A DNA stretch of 64,000 nt, taken from assembly GCA_963839365.1 (NCBI GenBank), contig CAWIUT010000001.1:1488001-1552000 (forward strand). Reading direction: 5' to 3'. Source of the DNA: DASSKA01 sp963839365. Lineage in GTDB: Bacteria > Actinomycetota > Actinomycetes > Propionibacteriales > Nocardioidaceae. A program made the position numbers and the translations under genes. Each line of letters opens with the position of its first letter. Positions within the stretch are counted from its first letter, which is position 1. The notes under the pieces were generated by a model. The model saw nothing but the letters and a program-made list of their open reading frames with translations. It did not search any database and had not been told where the DNA came from. This document shows positions 8,099 to 15,674 of the stretch, one piece after another.

Positions 8099-9478
8099 GT
8101 GACCACAGTCCCTGCTGCCCGCCTGTCCGCCGACCCCGCTCCTGGCGCCGCCACCTTCGCCGACCTCGACCTCGACCATCGTCTGGTCTCCGCGCTCACG
8201 CGCCTGCAGATCACCGCGCCGACCCCGGTGCAGACGGCCGTGATCCCGGATGCGGGCGCCGGTCTCGACGTGCTCGCCCGGGCCCGCACCGGCTCCGGCA
8301 AGACCCTGGCGTACGGGCTCCCGCTGCTGTCCCGGCTGAGCGGCCGCCGCAGCCGGCCGAAGCACCCCCGCGCACTGGTGATCGTGCCCACCCGGGAGCT
8401 GGCCCAGCAGGTGCGCCGGTCCCTGGAGCCGGTGGCGGACGCCGTCGGGCTCCGGCTGGTGACCGTCTACGGCGGGACGCCGTACGACCGGCAGATCCGG
8501 CGGTTGCGCGGCGGCGCCGACGTCGTGCTCGCCACGCCCGGCCGGCTCCGCGACCTGATCGACCGAGGCGCGGTGCGCACCGACGACATCGAGGTCACCG
8601 TGCTGGACGAGGCCGACCACCTCTGCGACCTCGGCTTCTACCCGGTCGTGGACGCGCTGCTGCGGGACACTCCCCGGACCGGGCAGCGGATGCTGCTCTC
8701 TGCCACGCTCGACGACGACGTGGACCGGCTGGTTCGTGCCCACCTGCGGGAACCGCGGTTGCACGAGCTCGACCCGGGACAGGGCGCGGTGACGACCATG
8801 GACCACCACGTGCTCGTGGTGGGCGGCTACCGCGACAAGGTGGCGGCGACCGTGGCGCTGGTGGAGGCCAACCCCCGGACCATCGTGTTCACCCGGACCC
8901 GCCAGGGCGCCACCGATCTGCGGGACTCGCTGAGCGAGCACGGTATCGAGGCGGTGGACCTGCACGGCAACCTGTCCCAGCGGGTCCGGGAGAAGAACCT
9001 GCGGCAGTTCTCCAGCGGCCGCGCGCAGGCCGTGGTCGCCACCGACGTCGCCGCCCGCGGTATCCACGTCGACCAGGTCGGCCTCGTCGTGCACTACGAC
9101 GCCCCGGCCGACGCCAAGGCGTACCTGCACCGGTCCGGCCGCACCGCGCGCGCGGGAGCCTCGGGCGCGGTGGTCACGATCACCACGCCGCGCGGGCTGG
9201 ACGAGGTGCTCGGTCTCCAGCGGCGTTCAGGCGTGCAGCCGCGGCACCACGACATGCGCACCGTGCCGCAGCCGATGACCGCCGAGGCGCTCTCCGGGTC
9301 CGGGGAAGAGCCGCCGAGCCCGCGAGCGGGTCGGTCGGCCAAGCCCCGGCGTCAGCACGGGAGGGACCGCGGTACGTCGTACCGCGGTCCCTCCCGACGG
9401 AACAAGAGCCGCTGGTCGCAGAGCGACCGGAAGCGTTCCGCGCGTCCCGGGGCCGGCCAGCCCCGCAGCGGCTCGTAG
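8099..9478 (+). CDS. DEAD-box ATP-dependent RNA helicase
   Basis: A helicase of about 459 residues with the full motif set: Q motif (TAPTPVQTAVI), motif I (ARTGSGKT), Ia (PTRELAQQ), Ib (TPGR), II (DEAD), III (SAT), IV (IVFTRT), V (ATDVAARGIH) and VI (HRSGRTARAG). The tail after residue 400 is basic and low-complexity (KPRRQHGRDRG, RRNKSRW), as in RhlE-type cold-shock helicases, and probably binds RNA. The GTG at 8099 is preferred because the in-frame sequence upstream is the conserved-looking leader. It would unwind structured RNA in ribosome assembly or mRNA turnover. A perfect 18-bp inverted repeat lies inside its last 40 codons. Confidence 0.92.
   Translation: MTTVPAARLSADPAPGAATFADLDLDHRLVSALTRLQITAPTPVQTAVIPDAGAGLDVLARARTGSGKTLAYGLPLLSRLSGRRSRPKHPRALVIVPTRELAQQVRRSLEPVADAVGLRLVTVYGGTPYDRQIRRLRGGADVVLATPGRLRDLIDRGAVRTDDIEVTVLDEADHLCDLGFYPVVDALLRDTPRTGQRMLLSATLDDDVDRLVRAHLREPRLHELDPGQGAVTTMDHHVLVVGGYRDKVAATVALVEANPRTIVFTRTRQGATDLRDSLSEHGIEAVDLHGNLSQRVREKNLRQFSSGRAQAVVATDVAARGIHVDQVGLVVHYDAPADAKAYLHRSGRTARAGASGAVVTITTPRGLDEVLGLQRRSGVQPRHHDMRTVPQPMTAEALSGSGEEPPSPRAGRSAKPRRQHGRDRGTSYRGPSRRNKSRWSQSDRKRSARPGAGQPRSGS
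9359..9395. terminator. Perfect 18-bp inverted repeat inside the helicase 3' end
   Basis: Bases 9359-9376 and 9378-9395 are exact reverse complements around one central T, which would give a stem of about 16 bp with a CGTCG loop. It lacks a T-run, as many actinomycete terminators do. It lies 83 bp before the helicase stop and close to the convergent DUF6458 gene, so it could terminate both transcripts or protect the helicase mRNA 3' end. Being inside coding sequence is unusual. Confidence 0.5.
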
Positions 9479-9482
9479 CGGC

Positions 9483-9698
9483 TCAGCCGCGCGGCGGCTC
9501 GTAGCGGCGCTCCTCGATGTGCTTGGTGCGGGAACGCTGCGCGTTCATCACCAGGGCCAGCACGATCGCGAGGAGGCCGACGAGCAGCAGGATCCAGCCG
9601 AGTGCGTTGTCGTTGACGAAGGACAGGTCGAAGTGGACCACGTCGAGGACGAGGATCAGGCCCAGGACCACGAGGATGATGCCCAAACCGATACCCAT
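9483..9698 (-). CDS. Small two-helix membrane protein (DUF6458-like)
   Basis: A 71-residue protein with two transmembrane helices, at residues about 4-22 (LGIILVVLGLILVLDVV) and 33-52 (LGWILLLVGLLAIVLALVM), and a basic C-terminal tail (RSRTKHIEERRYEPPRG) on the cytoplasmic side. It matches the layout of actinobacterial DUF6458 proteins, whose function is unknown. The ATG follows GGAGGAGACAACC, a strong ribosome-binding site. It is convergent with the helicase gene, with only 4 bp between the stops. Confidence 0.75.
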   Translation of the reverse strand: MGIGLGIILVVLGLILVLDVVHFDLSFVNDNALGWILLLVGLLAIVLALVMNAQRSRTKHIEERRYEPPRG

Positions 9699-9820
9699 GG
9701 TTGTCTCCTCCTTGTCTGCGGCGGTGGATCACCGCCTCGGCAGGCGGGGCTGGTGGCCCTCGCCTGCCGGAGCAGATACCCGTGCGCGGCTGGGTTGAAC
9801 CAGCCGCGCCCGTCAGCGGG

Positions 9821-11710
9821 TCAGAACGACTCCTCGGCGAGCTCCATCAGGGTCAGGTCGGTGCGCTCGGTGATCGCCCGCTCCGCTGCCAGTCCGGGCA
9901 GCACCGTGCGGGCGAAGAACTGCGCCGCGGCCACCTTGCCCTCGTAGAACGCCTTGTCCTTGCCGCTCACCTCGCCGCCCAGGCGCTCCAGCGCCACCTC
10001 GGCCTGACGCAGCAGCAGCCACGCGCACACCACGTCGCCGAGCGACATCAACAGCCGGGTGGTGTTCAGCCCCACCTTGTAGACGTTGCGCTGGTCACCG
10101 CCCTCGACCCGCGGGTCTGCGGTCATCACGTCCTCGGTGAGCCGCTGGACGATGGCCTGGGCGTCCAGCAGGGCCTTGCCGAGCAGCTCGCGCTCGACCT
10201 TGAGCCGGCCCCCGGTGCCGCTTGCGTCGGCGTCCCCGCCGGCAAACTCGCCGATCTGCTCGGCGAGGTGCTTGAGGGCCACGCCCTGGTCCTTGATGAT
10301 CTTGCGGAAGAACAGGTCCTGGCCCTGGATCGCGGTGGTGCCTTCGTACAGCGTGTCGATCTTGGCGTCCCGGACGTACTGCTCGAGCGGGTAGTCCTGC
10401 AGGAACCCGGACCCGCCGAACGTCTGCAGCGCCTCGGTCCCGAGCAGCACCCACGAGCGCTCCGAGCCGTACCCCTTCACGATCGGCAGCAGCAGGTCGT
10501 TGACCCGGTCGGCGAGCTCGTCGGTCTCGCCGTTGTGGGCAGCGAGCTGGACCCGGTCCTGCCAGGTCGCGGTGTAGAGGACGAGTGCGCGCAGCGCCTC
10601 GGCGAACGCCTTCTGGGTCATCAGCGAGCGGCGCACGTCGGGGTGGTGGGTGATGGTGACGCGCGGTGCGGTCTTGTCCGAGGCCCGGGTCAGGTCGGCG
10701 CCCTGCACCCGGGTCTTGGCGTACTCCAGCGCGTTGAGGTAGCCGGTCGACAAGGTGGCGATGGCCTTGGTGCCGACCATCATCCGGGCGTTCTCGATCA
10801 CCTGGAACATCTGCGCGATGCCGTTGTGCACCTCGCCGAGCAGGTAGCCCTTGGCGGGCTCGCCGCCTCCGACGGAACCGTCGCCGAAGGTGACCTCGCA
10901 GGTGTTGGACACCTTGATGCCCATCTTGTGCTCGACGTTGGTCACGTAGGCGCCGTTGCGCTCGCCGGTGAGCTCACCGGTCTCGAGGTCGAAGTGCCAC
11001 TTCGGGACGATGAACAACGACAGCCCCTTCGTGCCCGGGCCGCCGGCCCCCTCGACGCCCTGCGGGCGGGCCAGCACCAGGTGCACGATGTTCTCGGCCA
11101 GGTCGTGCTCGGCGGAGGTGATGAACCGCTTCACGCCCTCGATGTGCCAGCTGCCGTCGTCCTGCGGGACGGCCTTGGTGCGGCCGGCGCCGACGTCGGA
11201 GCCGGCGTCCGGCTCGGTGAGCACCATGGTGGCCCCCCAGCGCCGGTCCACCATGTGCTGGGCGATCTGCTTGTCCCGGTCGTTGCCGTTGCGGAACACG
11301 ACCGAGGCGAACGCCGGGCCGCAGGCGTACATCCAGATCGGCGCGTTCGACCCGAGCACCATCTCCGCCAGTGCCCAGTTCAGGCTGGACGGCGCGGGCT
11401 GCCCGCCCATCTCCGCGGGGAGGGTCAGCCGCCAGTACTCCGCGTCCATCCAGGCCCGGTAGCTCTTCTTGAACCCCTCGGGCAGGGGAGCGGTGCCGTC
11501 CTCCGGGTGGAACACCGGCGGGTCCTGGTCGCTCTCCTCGTAGGAGGCCGCCAGCTCCTCGCGGGAGATGCGGTCCACCTCGGCCAGGATCGACTTGGCG
11601 GTGGCGGCGTCGATCTCCGCGAAGGGTCCCGTACCCAGGACCTCGCCGCGTCCGAAGACCTCGAACAGGTTGAACTCGATGTCGCGCAGGTTGCTCTTGT
11701 AGTGGCTCAC
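9821..11710 (-). CDS. FadE5-like acyl-CoA dehydrogenase
   Basis: A 629-residue flavoprotein of the large (about 600-residue) acyl-CoA dehydrogenase subgroup typified by mycobacterial FadE5. It has the extended N-terminus, the FAD/substrate segment MVLTEPDAGSDVGAG, a mid-domain with an insertion, and the catalytic-base region RDAKIDTLYEGTTAIQGQDL, followed by an extra helical C-terminal domain. It catalyses the first step of beta-oxidation, passing electrons to ETF and on to an EtfD-type enzyme such as the one near 58-60 kb. The start is GTG 11708-11710, after AAGGTGATGAA. Two similar palindromes lie just upstream, so a TetR-type fatty-acid regulator probably controls it. Confidence 0.92.
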   Translation of the reverse strand: MSHYKSNLRDIEFNLFEVFGRGEVLGTGPFAEIDAATAKSILAEVDRISREELAASYEESDQDPPVFHPEDGTAPLPEGFKKSYRAWMDAEYWRLTLPAEMGGQPAPSSLNWALAEMVLGSNAPIWMYACGPAFASVVFRNGNDRDKQIAQHMVDRRWGATMVLTEPDAGSDVGAGRTKAVPQDDGSWHIEGVKRFITSAEHDLAENIVHLVLARPQGVEGAGGPGTKGLSLFIVPKWHFDLETGELTGERNGAYVTNVEHKMGIKVSNTCEVTFGDGSVGGGEPAKGYLLGEVHNGIAQMFQVIENARMMVGTKAIATLSTGYLNALEYAKTRVQGADLTRASDKTAPRVTITHHPDVRRSLMTQKAFAEALRALVLYTATWQDRVQLAAHNGETDELADRVNDLLLPIVKGYGSERSWVLLGTEALQTFGGSGFLQDYPLEQYVRDAKIDTLYEGTTAIQGQDLFFRKIIKDQGVALKHLAEQIGEFAGGDADASGTGGRLKVERELLGKALLDAQAIVQRLTEDVMTADPRVEGGDQRNVYKVGLNTTRLLMSLGDVVCAWLLLRQAEVALERLGGEVSGKDKAFYEGKVAAAQFFARTVLPGLAAERAITERTDLTLMELAEESF

Positions 11711-11754
11711 TTCATCACCTTCGACGGCGGAGTCGCGACCAGCGACCGTATACC

Positions 11755-11791
11755 TACTGGACAGTAACAAGACTATCCTACCGGCCAGTAG
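11755..11791 (-). promoter_or_regulatory. Tandem TetR-type operators upstream of the acyl-CoA dehydrogenase
   Basis: Two 12-bp palindromes, TACTGGACAGTA (11755-11766) and TACCGGCCAGTA (11779-11790), match at 10 of 12 positions and sit 24 bp centre to centre, about two helical turns. They lie 45-80 bp upstream of the start codon, where the promoter should be. Paired near-identical palindromes of this size are typical binding sites for TetR-family repressors of fatty-acid genes. No such regulator is encoded nearby, so it must act in trans. Confidence 0.6.
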
Positions 11792-11927
11792 CCATTCCGG
11801 ACAGCAGAAGGCGGCGCAGATCACGCAATGCGGTCGGGGCCGGAGGGTGTCGGCCCGGGTGACAGCCCGGGGCGGATGCACCGGTCCTGGCAGGCGTCGA
11901 GTGCACCGAAGCGGGTAAGGGCCGGCC

Positions 11928-12911
11928 ATGGCGGACGAGACCGACCTCACCGTGGCCGTCACCGGACCGACCGGGACCCTGGGCTTCGGGCTGATGGCGC
12001 AGGCCCAGCTCGACGGCCGGGTCTCCCGGGTGGTCGGCGTCGCGCGCCGCCCCTTCGAACCGGCCGAGCACGGCTGGTCGAAGATGGACTACCGGCGCGG
12101 CGACGTACGCGACCGGGAAGCGCTCCGGGCAGCGTTCGCGGGCGCCAACGTGGTCGTCCACCTCGCCTTCTCGGTCGTCGACGGTGGGCGCGGGGCTCGG
12201 ACCGTGAATGTCGAGGGCACGCTGAACGCGCTCGAAGCGGCCCGTGCGGCCGGTGTCCGGCGCTTCGTCTACCCGTCCTCGGTGGCCGCCTACGGATTCC
12301 GCCGGGACAACCCGGTGGGCATGACCGAGGACTGGCCGGTCCGACCGGCAGCACACCTTCCCTACGCCCAGGACAAGGCGGAGGTGGAGCGACTGCTGGC
12401 GGAAGAAACCGGGCGCGCGCCGGACATCGCGCAGTACGTGCTGCGGCCGGCGGTCGTGGTGGGGCCGCACACCATCGGCGCCAAGCTGGCCGGGCCGCTC
12501 GGCGCGCTGGTCAGGCTGCTCGGCGGTGGACTGCGACACCTGCCGGTGCCGGTGCTGCTGCCGGTCCCGGACCTCCCGCTCCAGCTCGTCAACGAGCTCG
12601 ACGTGGGACGTGCGCTGCTCCAGTGCGTGGTCGGAGCCGGCCCGCCCGGCGCCTACAACATCGCCGCCGACAACGTGGTCAGCCTCGTGGACGTGGCCCG
12701 GGAGCTCGGGGTGGTCCCCGTCCCGGTGCCCGGCGGTCCGACGCGGCCCGTCGCCCGACTGGTCGCCGGGCTGCCGTTGCTGCCGCCCGCAGCGCGCTGG
12801 GTGGAGGCGGCCGGCCACCCGGCGGTCATGGACACCACACGGGCCAAGACCGAGCTGGACTGGACGCCGCGGTTCACCGCCCGTGCAGCGCTGCGGTCCG
12901 CGATTGTCTAG
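11928..12911 (+). CDS. Extended SDR: NAD-dependent epimerase/dehydratase family
   Basis: A 327-residue Rossmann protein. The NAD(P)-binding motif TGPTGTLG is near residue 13. The catalytic Ser region is YPSSVAAYG and the YxxxK pair is YAQDK at about residue 145. Length and motif order fit atypical or extended SDRs acting on nucleotide sugars or related substrates. The substrate cannot be assigned. It starts 217 bp upstream of, and divergent from, the acyl-CoA dehydrogenase, and runs towards the Rrf2 gene 21 bp downstream, with which it may be co-transcribed. Confidence 0.82.
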   Translation: MADETDLTVAVTGPTGTLGFGLMAQAQLDGRVSRVVGVARRPFEPAEHGWSKMDYRRGDVRDREALRAAFAGANVVVHLAFSVVDGGRGARTVNVEGTLNALEAARAAGVRRFVYPSSVAAYGFRRDNPVGMTEDWPVRPAAHLPYAQDKAEVERLLAEETGRAPDIAQYVLRPAVVVGPHTIGAKLAGPLGALVRLLGGGLRHLPVPVLLPVPDLPLQLVNELDVGRALLQCVVGAGPPGAYNIAADNVVSLVDVARELGVVPVPVPGGPTRPVARLVAGLPLLPPAARWVEAAGHPAVMDTTRAKTELDWTPRFTARAALRSAIV

Positions 12912-12932
12912 TTCTCTGAGAGACTTTGCGGC

Positions 12933-13391
12933 ATGCGAGTGTCCGCGAAGTCCGACTACGCACTGCGCGCGCTGATCGAGCTGGCCGGTCGCGAGGACGG
13001 CGCTCCGGTGAGCGCCGAGGAGATCGGCCGGCTCCAGGACATCCCGCACGGCTTCCTTCAGGCGATCCTCGCCGATCTGCGGCGGGCCGACCTGGTGCTG
13101 AGCCAGCGCGGCCAGTCAGGAGGCTGGCGGATGGCGCGCGACCCGGCGGCGGTGACCGTCGCGGACGTCATCCGGGCCGTGGACGGCCCGCTGGTCAGCG
13201 TCTACGGCCTGCGCCCGGAGTCGGTGACCTACAACGACTCCGCCCGGATCCTCCAGCACGTGTGGATCGCCGCGCGCAGCAGCCTGCGCGAGGTCTTCGA
13301 GCAGGTCACCATCCGCGCGCTGGCGGACGGCGCGCTGCCGGCTCCGGTGGCCGCCCGGACCAAGAGCGAGGACGCTTGGCAGCCGCACTGA
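12933..13391 (+). CDS. Rrf2-family transcriptional regulator without cluster cysteines
   Basis: A 152-residue winged-helix protein with the Rrf2 hallmark MRVSAKSDYALRALIELA, the wing LVLSQRGQSGGWRMARDP and the dimerisation helix starting near residue 100. IscR, NsrR and RsrR bind Fe-S clusters through Cys (or His/Glu) ligands. This protein has no cysteine at all, so it cannot carry a cluster of the usual kind and probably responds to another signal or acts as a simple repressor. It lies just downstream of the epimerase gene, its most likely co-regulated neighbour. Confidence 0.85.
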   Translation: MRVSAKSDYALRALIELAGREDGAPVSAEEIGRLQDIPHGFLQAILADLRRADLVLSQRGQSGGWRMARDPAAVTVADVIRAVDGPLVSVYGLRPESVTYNDSARILQHVWIAARSSLREVFEQVTIRALADGALPAPVAARTKSEDAWQPH

Positions 13392-13401
13392 GCCGAGCGG
13401 T

Positions 13402-13407
13402 TAGAAT
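13402..13407 (+). promoter_or_regulatory. Probable -10 element of the first PAS-ANTAR gene
   Basis: TAGAAT matches the actinomycete -10 consensus and sits just after the Rrf2 stop. It would start transcription near 13414, giving about 45 nt of leader before the GTG at 13459. A TTG at 13417 would instead make the message nearly leaderless. Confidence 0.45.
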
Positions 13408-13458
13408 CTCGGACGGTTGAGCCCACAGCCGACGCGTCCCTCTGGCACGAGGCATGGA

Positions 13459-14139
13459 GTGACAACCGCGATCATCGGCCCGCGCGCACCCTTCCGCTAC
13501 ACCCGCGAGTCGGACACCTGGTGGTGGTCCGACGACGCCTACCGGATCTTCGGCTTCGCGCCGGGCGAAGTGCTGCCCACCACCGACCTGATCCGACACC
13601 ACCTGCATCCCGACGACGCCGAGCAGGCGCTGGACCTGGTCCAGGCCCGGCTGTCCCAGCGTCAGGACTTCTGCGTGTGGCACCGGATCGTGGACGCCCG
13701 GCGCAAGGTGCACCAGCTGCTGACCATCGGCGAAGCCGTCCACGACCGCTCCGGGCGCTGGCTGGCCGTCGAGGGCTCCCACCTCGACGTGACCCGGATG
13801 CTGCGGATGAGCTACGGGCGTGACGTCGACGACGCCGTGCGGGCCGCGGCCCGCACCCGAGGCACAATCGAGCAGGCCAAGGGCGTGCTGATGCTCACCG
13901 AGCGGATGGGCGGGGAGCAGGCCTTCGAAGTACTGCGCCGCTGCTCGCAGGTCAGCAACATCAAGGTGCGCGAGCTGGCGGCCGCCATCATGGCCGCCGT
14001 GGCCGAGACCGGCCAGCTGCCCAGCGTGGTGCGCGAGCACCTCGGCGGGGTGCACCACAGCACGATCCCGGCGCGGATGACCGACGTCGACCTCCGGGAC
14101 GGATGGATGAGCGGCCCGGACGTCGACCCGGTCGGGTGA
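13459..14139 (+). CDS. PAS-ANTAR RNA-binding antiterminator
   Basis: About 226 residues. Residues 1-110 form a PAS domain (WWWSDDAYRIFGFAPGEV, then HHLHPDDAEQ and the VEGSHLDVT strand). The C-terminal half is an ANTAR domain (about 125-185: RGTIEQAKGVLMLTERMGGEQAF, then LRRCSQVSNIKVRELAAAIM). ANTAR domains bind paired RNA hairpins with hexanucleotide loops and stop terminators from forming. The PAS domain should sense a small ligand, redox state or light. A longer product starting at TTG 13417 is possible. It is the first of two PAS-ANTAR genes within 3 kb. Confidence 0.87.
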   Translation: MTTAIIGPRAPFRYTRESDTWWWSDDAYRIFGFAPGEVLPTTDLIRHHLHPDDAEQALDLVQARLSQRQDFCVWHRIVDARRKVHQLLTIGEAVHDRSGRWLAVEGSHLDVTRMLRMSYGRDVDDAVRAAARTRGTIEQAKGVLMLTERMGGEQAFEVLRRCSQVSNIKVRELAAAIMAAVAETGQLPSVVREHLGGVHHSTIPARMTDVDLRDGWMSGPDVDPVG

Positions 14140-14149
14140 GGGCCGACGC

Positions 14150-14785
14150 TCAGTCGCCGGTCTGCTCGCACACCCAGTCCACGAACGGCCGCGCCTGCCG
14201 CCAGTCCCGGCGGACCCGGGTGAGCAGCTCCGGGGTGTGGATGAACGGCTCGAAGCCGTAGGACTTGCCCAGCGTCATCGACTTGTGGCGCAGCAGGTCG
14301 ATGCGCGGGTGCCCCGCGTCGTACCCGCGGGGGCTGGTCTTGAGCAGGTCTCCGCTGAGCTCCCAGCCCTTCGTGCGCAGCCAGCCGAGGATCCGCTCCA
14401 GCTCCGTGCCGCGTCGCTCGTCGTCGATCGCCTCTCGGATCCTCGCCAGCTGGCCGGAGTCGACCGAGTAGAACCCGGCCCCGATCCGGACGCCGGGCGC
14501 GGCGAGCTGCACGTAGAAACCGGTGCTCGGGCCGCGCGCGACGAAGGCGCCCTGGTGGGTCTTGTACGGCGTCTTGTCCTTCGCGAACCGGACGTCGCGG
14601 TAGGGCCGGAACACCTTGGCCTGGCCGAACTCGTCTTCCAGGGCCGCGGCCAGCGCCAGCATCGGCGTGCGCACCGCGGACTCGTATACCTGCTTGTGCG
14701 CGGTCCAGAACGACCGGGTGTTGTCGAGCTCGAGATCGTCGTAGAAGTCCAGGGCGGCCTCGGGGAAACCGGTGAACTCAGCCAT
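14150..14785 (-). CDS. DUF2461 family protein
   Basis: A 211-residue protein that starts MAEFTGFPEAALDFYDDL and contains the family core RSFWTAHKQVYE, FRPYRDVRFAKDKTPYKTHQ and FYVQLAAPGVRIGAGFY. The DUF2461/TIGR02453 family is widespread, soluble, of typical length about 210, and of unknown function. The start ATG (14783-14785) is divergent from the VOC-family gene 57 bp away. Its stop lies 10 bp from the convergent PAS-ANTAR stop. Confidence 0.85.
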   Translation of the reverse strand: MAEFTGFPEAALDFYDDLELDNTRSFWTAHKQVYESAVRTPMLALAAALEDEFGQAKVFRPYRDVRFAKDKTPYKTHQGAFVARGPSTGFYVQLAAPGVRIGAGFYSVDSGQLARIREAIDDERRGTELERILGWLRTKGWELSGDLLKTSPRGYDAGHPRIDLLRHKSMTLGKSYGFEPFIHTPELLTRVRRDWRQARPFVDWVCEQTGD

Positions 14786-14842
14786 GCGCGCCAGGGTAGT
14801 TTGCCGCTGGGCAGCCCTGTTCACGGCTGGGATACTGCCTGC

Positions 14843-15253
14843 ATGTGGGGACGTGAGACCGCTCGAGAGGGAATCCCGCGCCAGTCGCGGCACGACTGGT
14901 GGGGCGTGGTGCTGGACGCACCGGACGCGCCGGCGCTGGCCGGCTTCTACTCAGAGCTGCTGGGGTGGCCGATCCAGAAGGAGACGCCCGAGGAGGCCGC
15001 GATCGCGCCGCCGGACGGGGTGGCCTACCTGGCGTTCCAGACCGCCCCGGAGTACCTCCCGCCGGCCTGGCCGGGCCGGGAGGGGGCGCAGCAGACGATG
15101 GCGCACCTGGACTTCGAGGTGTCCGACCTGGACGCCGCCGTCGAGTGCGCGGTCGAGCTCGGCGCCGAGCTGGCCGAGTACCAGCCGCACAACGACCTGC
15201 GGGTGCTGCGGGACCCGGCCGGGCACCCGTTCTGCCTGTACCTGGGAAGGTAG
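14843..15253 (+). CDS. VOC (glyoxalase/bleomycin-resistance) superfamily protein
   Basis: A 136-residue single-unit VOC protein. The paired beta-alpha-beta modules are visible as HDWWGVVLDAPDAPALAGFYSELLGW and TMAHLDFEVSDLDAAVECAVELGAEL, ending RVLRDPAGHPFCLYLG. Potential metal ligands are the early His in RHDWW, the His in MAHLDF and a late acidic position that is not obviously conserved. The message may be leaderless: GATACT at 14831-14836 lies 6 nt from the ATG. A substrate cannot be proposed. Confidence 0.82.
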   Translation: MWGRETAREGIPRQSRHDWWGVVLDAPDAPALAGFYSELLGWPIQKETPEEAAIAPPDGVAYLAFQTAPEYLPPAWPGREGAQQTMAHLDFEVSDLDAAVECAVELGAELAEYQPHNDLRVLRDPAGHPFCLYLGR

Positions 15254-15424
15254 CCGGTCGGCCGGCGGTCGTCGGCCGCGCAGTCGTGGGGCGCGACGCG
15301 AGACCGGCCTGGTCCGGAGGACTAGCCTGAGTCGGCCATGGGCATAAGGGAGCAAATGGTCCATGTGGGCCACTAACTCGTGCGCTCTTCACCCGTTGGA
15401 CATCGGGTGAACTGGGAGGCCGTG

Positions 15425-15610
15425 ATGCAAGATCCGCTGGACGTACAGATCGACGACCCCGAGCTGGGGCAGGAGATCCAGCTGCTGTCCGATCTGATGG
15501 TCGTGGCCGCGCGGTCCGACGCCCTGGACGAGGAGACCGTCGACGCCGTACTGCTGGACGGCCCGGTTCCCCAGCAGCGCGAGCGTGGGCTAGACCAAAC
15601 CGCGGAGTGA
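15425..15610 (+). CDS. Small acidic protein of unknown function
   Basis: A 61-residue protein beginning MQDPLDVQIDDPELGQEIQL. It is rich in Asp and Glu, mostly helical by inspection, and has no membrane segment or cysteine. GGGAGG at 15414-15419 is well placed for ATG 15425, so this start is preferred over GTG 15380 upstream. It precedes the second PAS-ANTAR gene by 64 bp on the same strand and may be a co-transcribed partner. I do not recognise a family. Confidence 0.6.
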   Translation: MQDPLDVQIDDPELGQEIQLLSDLMVVAARSDALDEETVDAVLLDGPVPQQRERGLDQTAE

Positions 15611-15674
15611 GTTTGCCGCCTCGGCGAGCGTGGGAAACCGACAGGCATGAGGCCGCAGTCGTCCCTCGAAAACC

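Noticed and set aside
5303..9130. Very long leftward open frame (about 1,275 codons) spanning three genes
   Set aside because: Only its last 275 codons (5303-6130) are a real gene. The rest is antisense to the thioredoxin/NHL and helicase genes and has His/Arg/Gly-rich composition typical of GC-driven shadow frames.
9701..11767. Rightward 688-codon open frame
   Set aside because: Antisense to the acyl-CoA dehydrogenase and without any domain signature.
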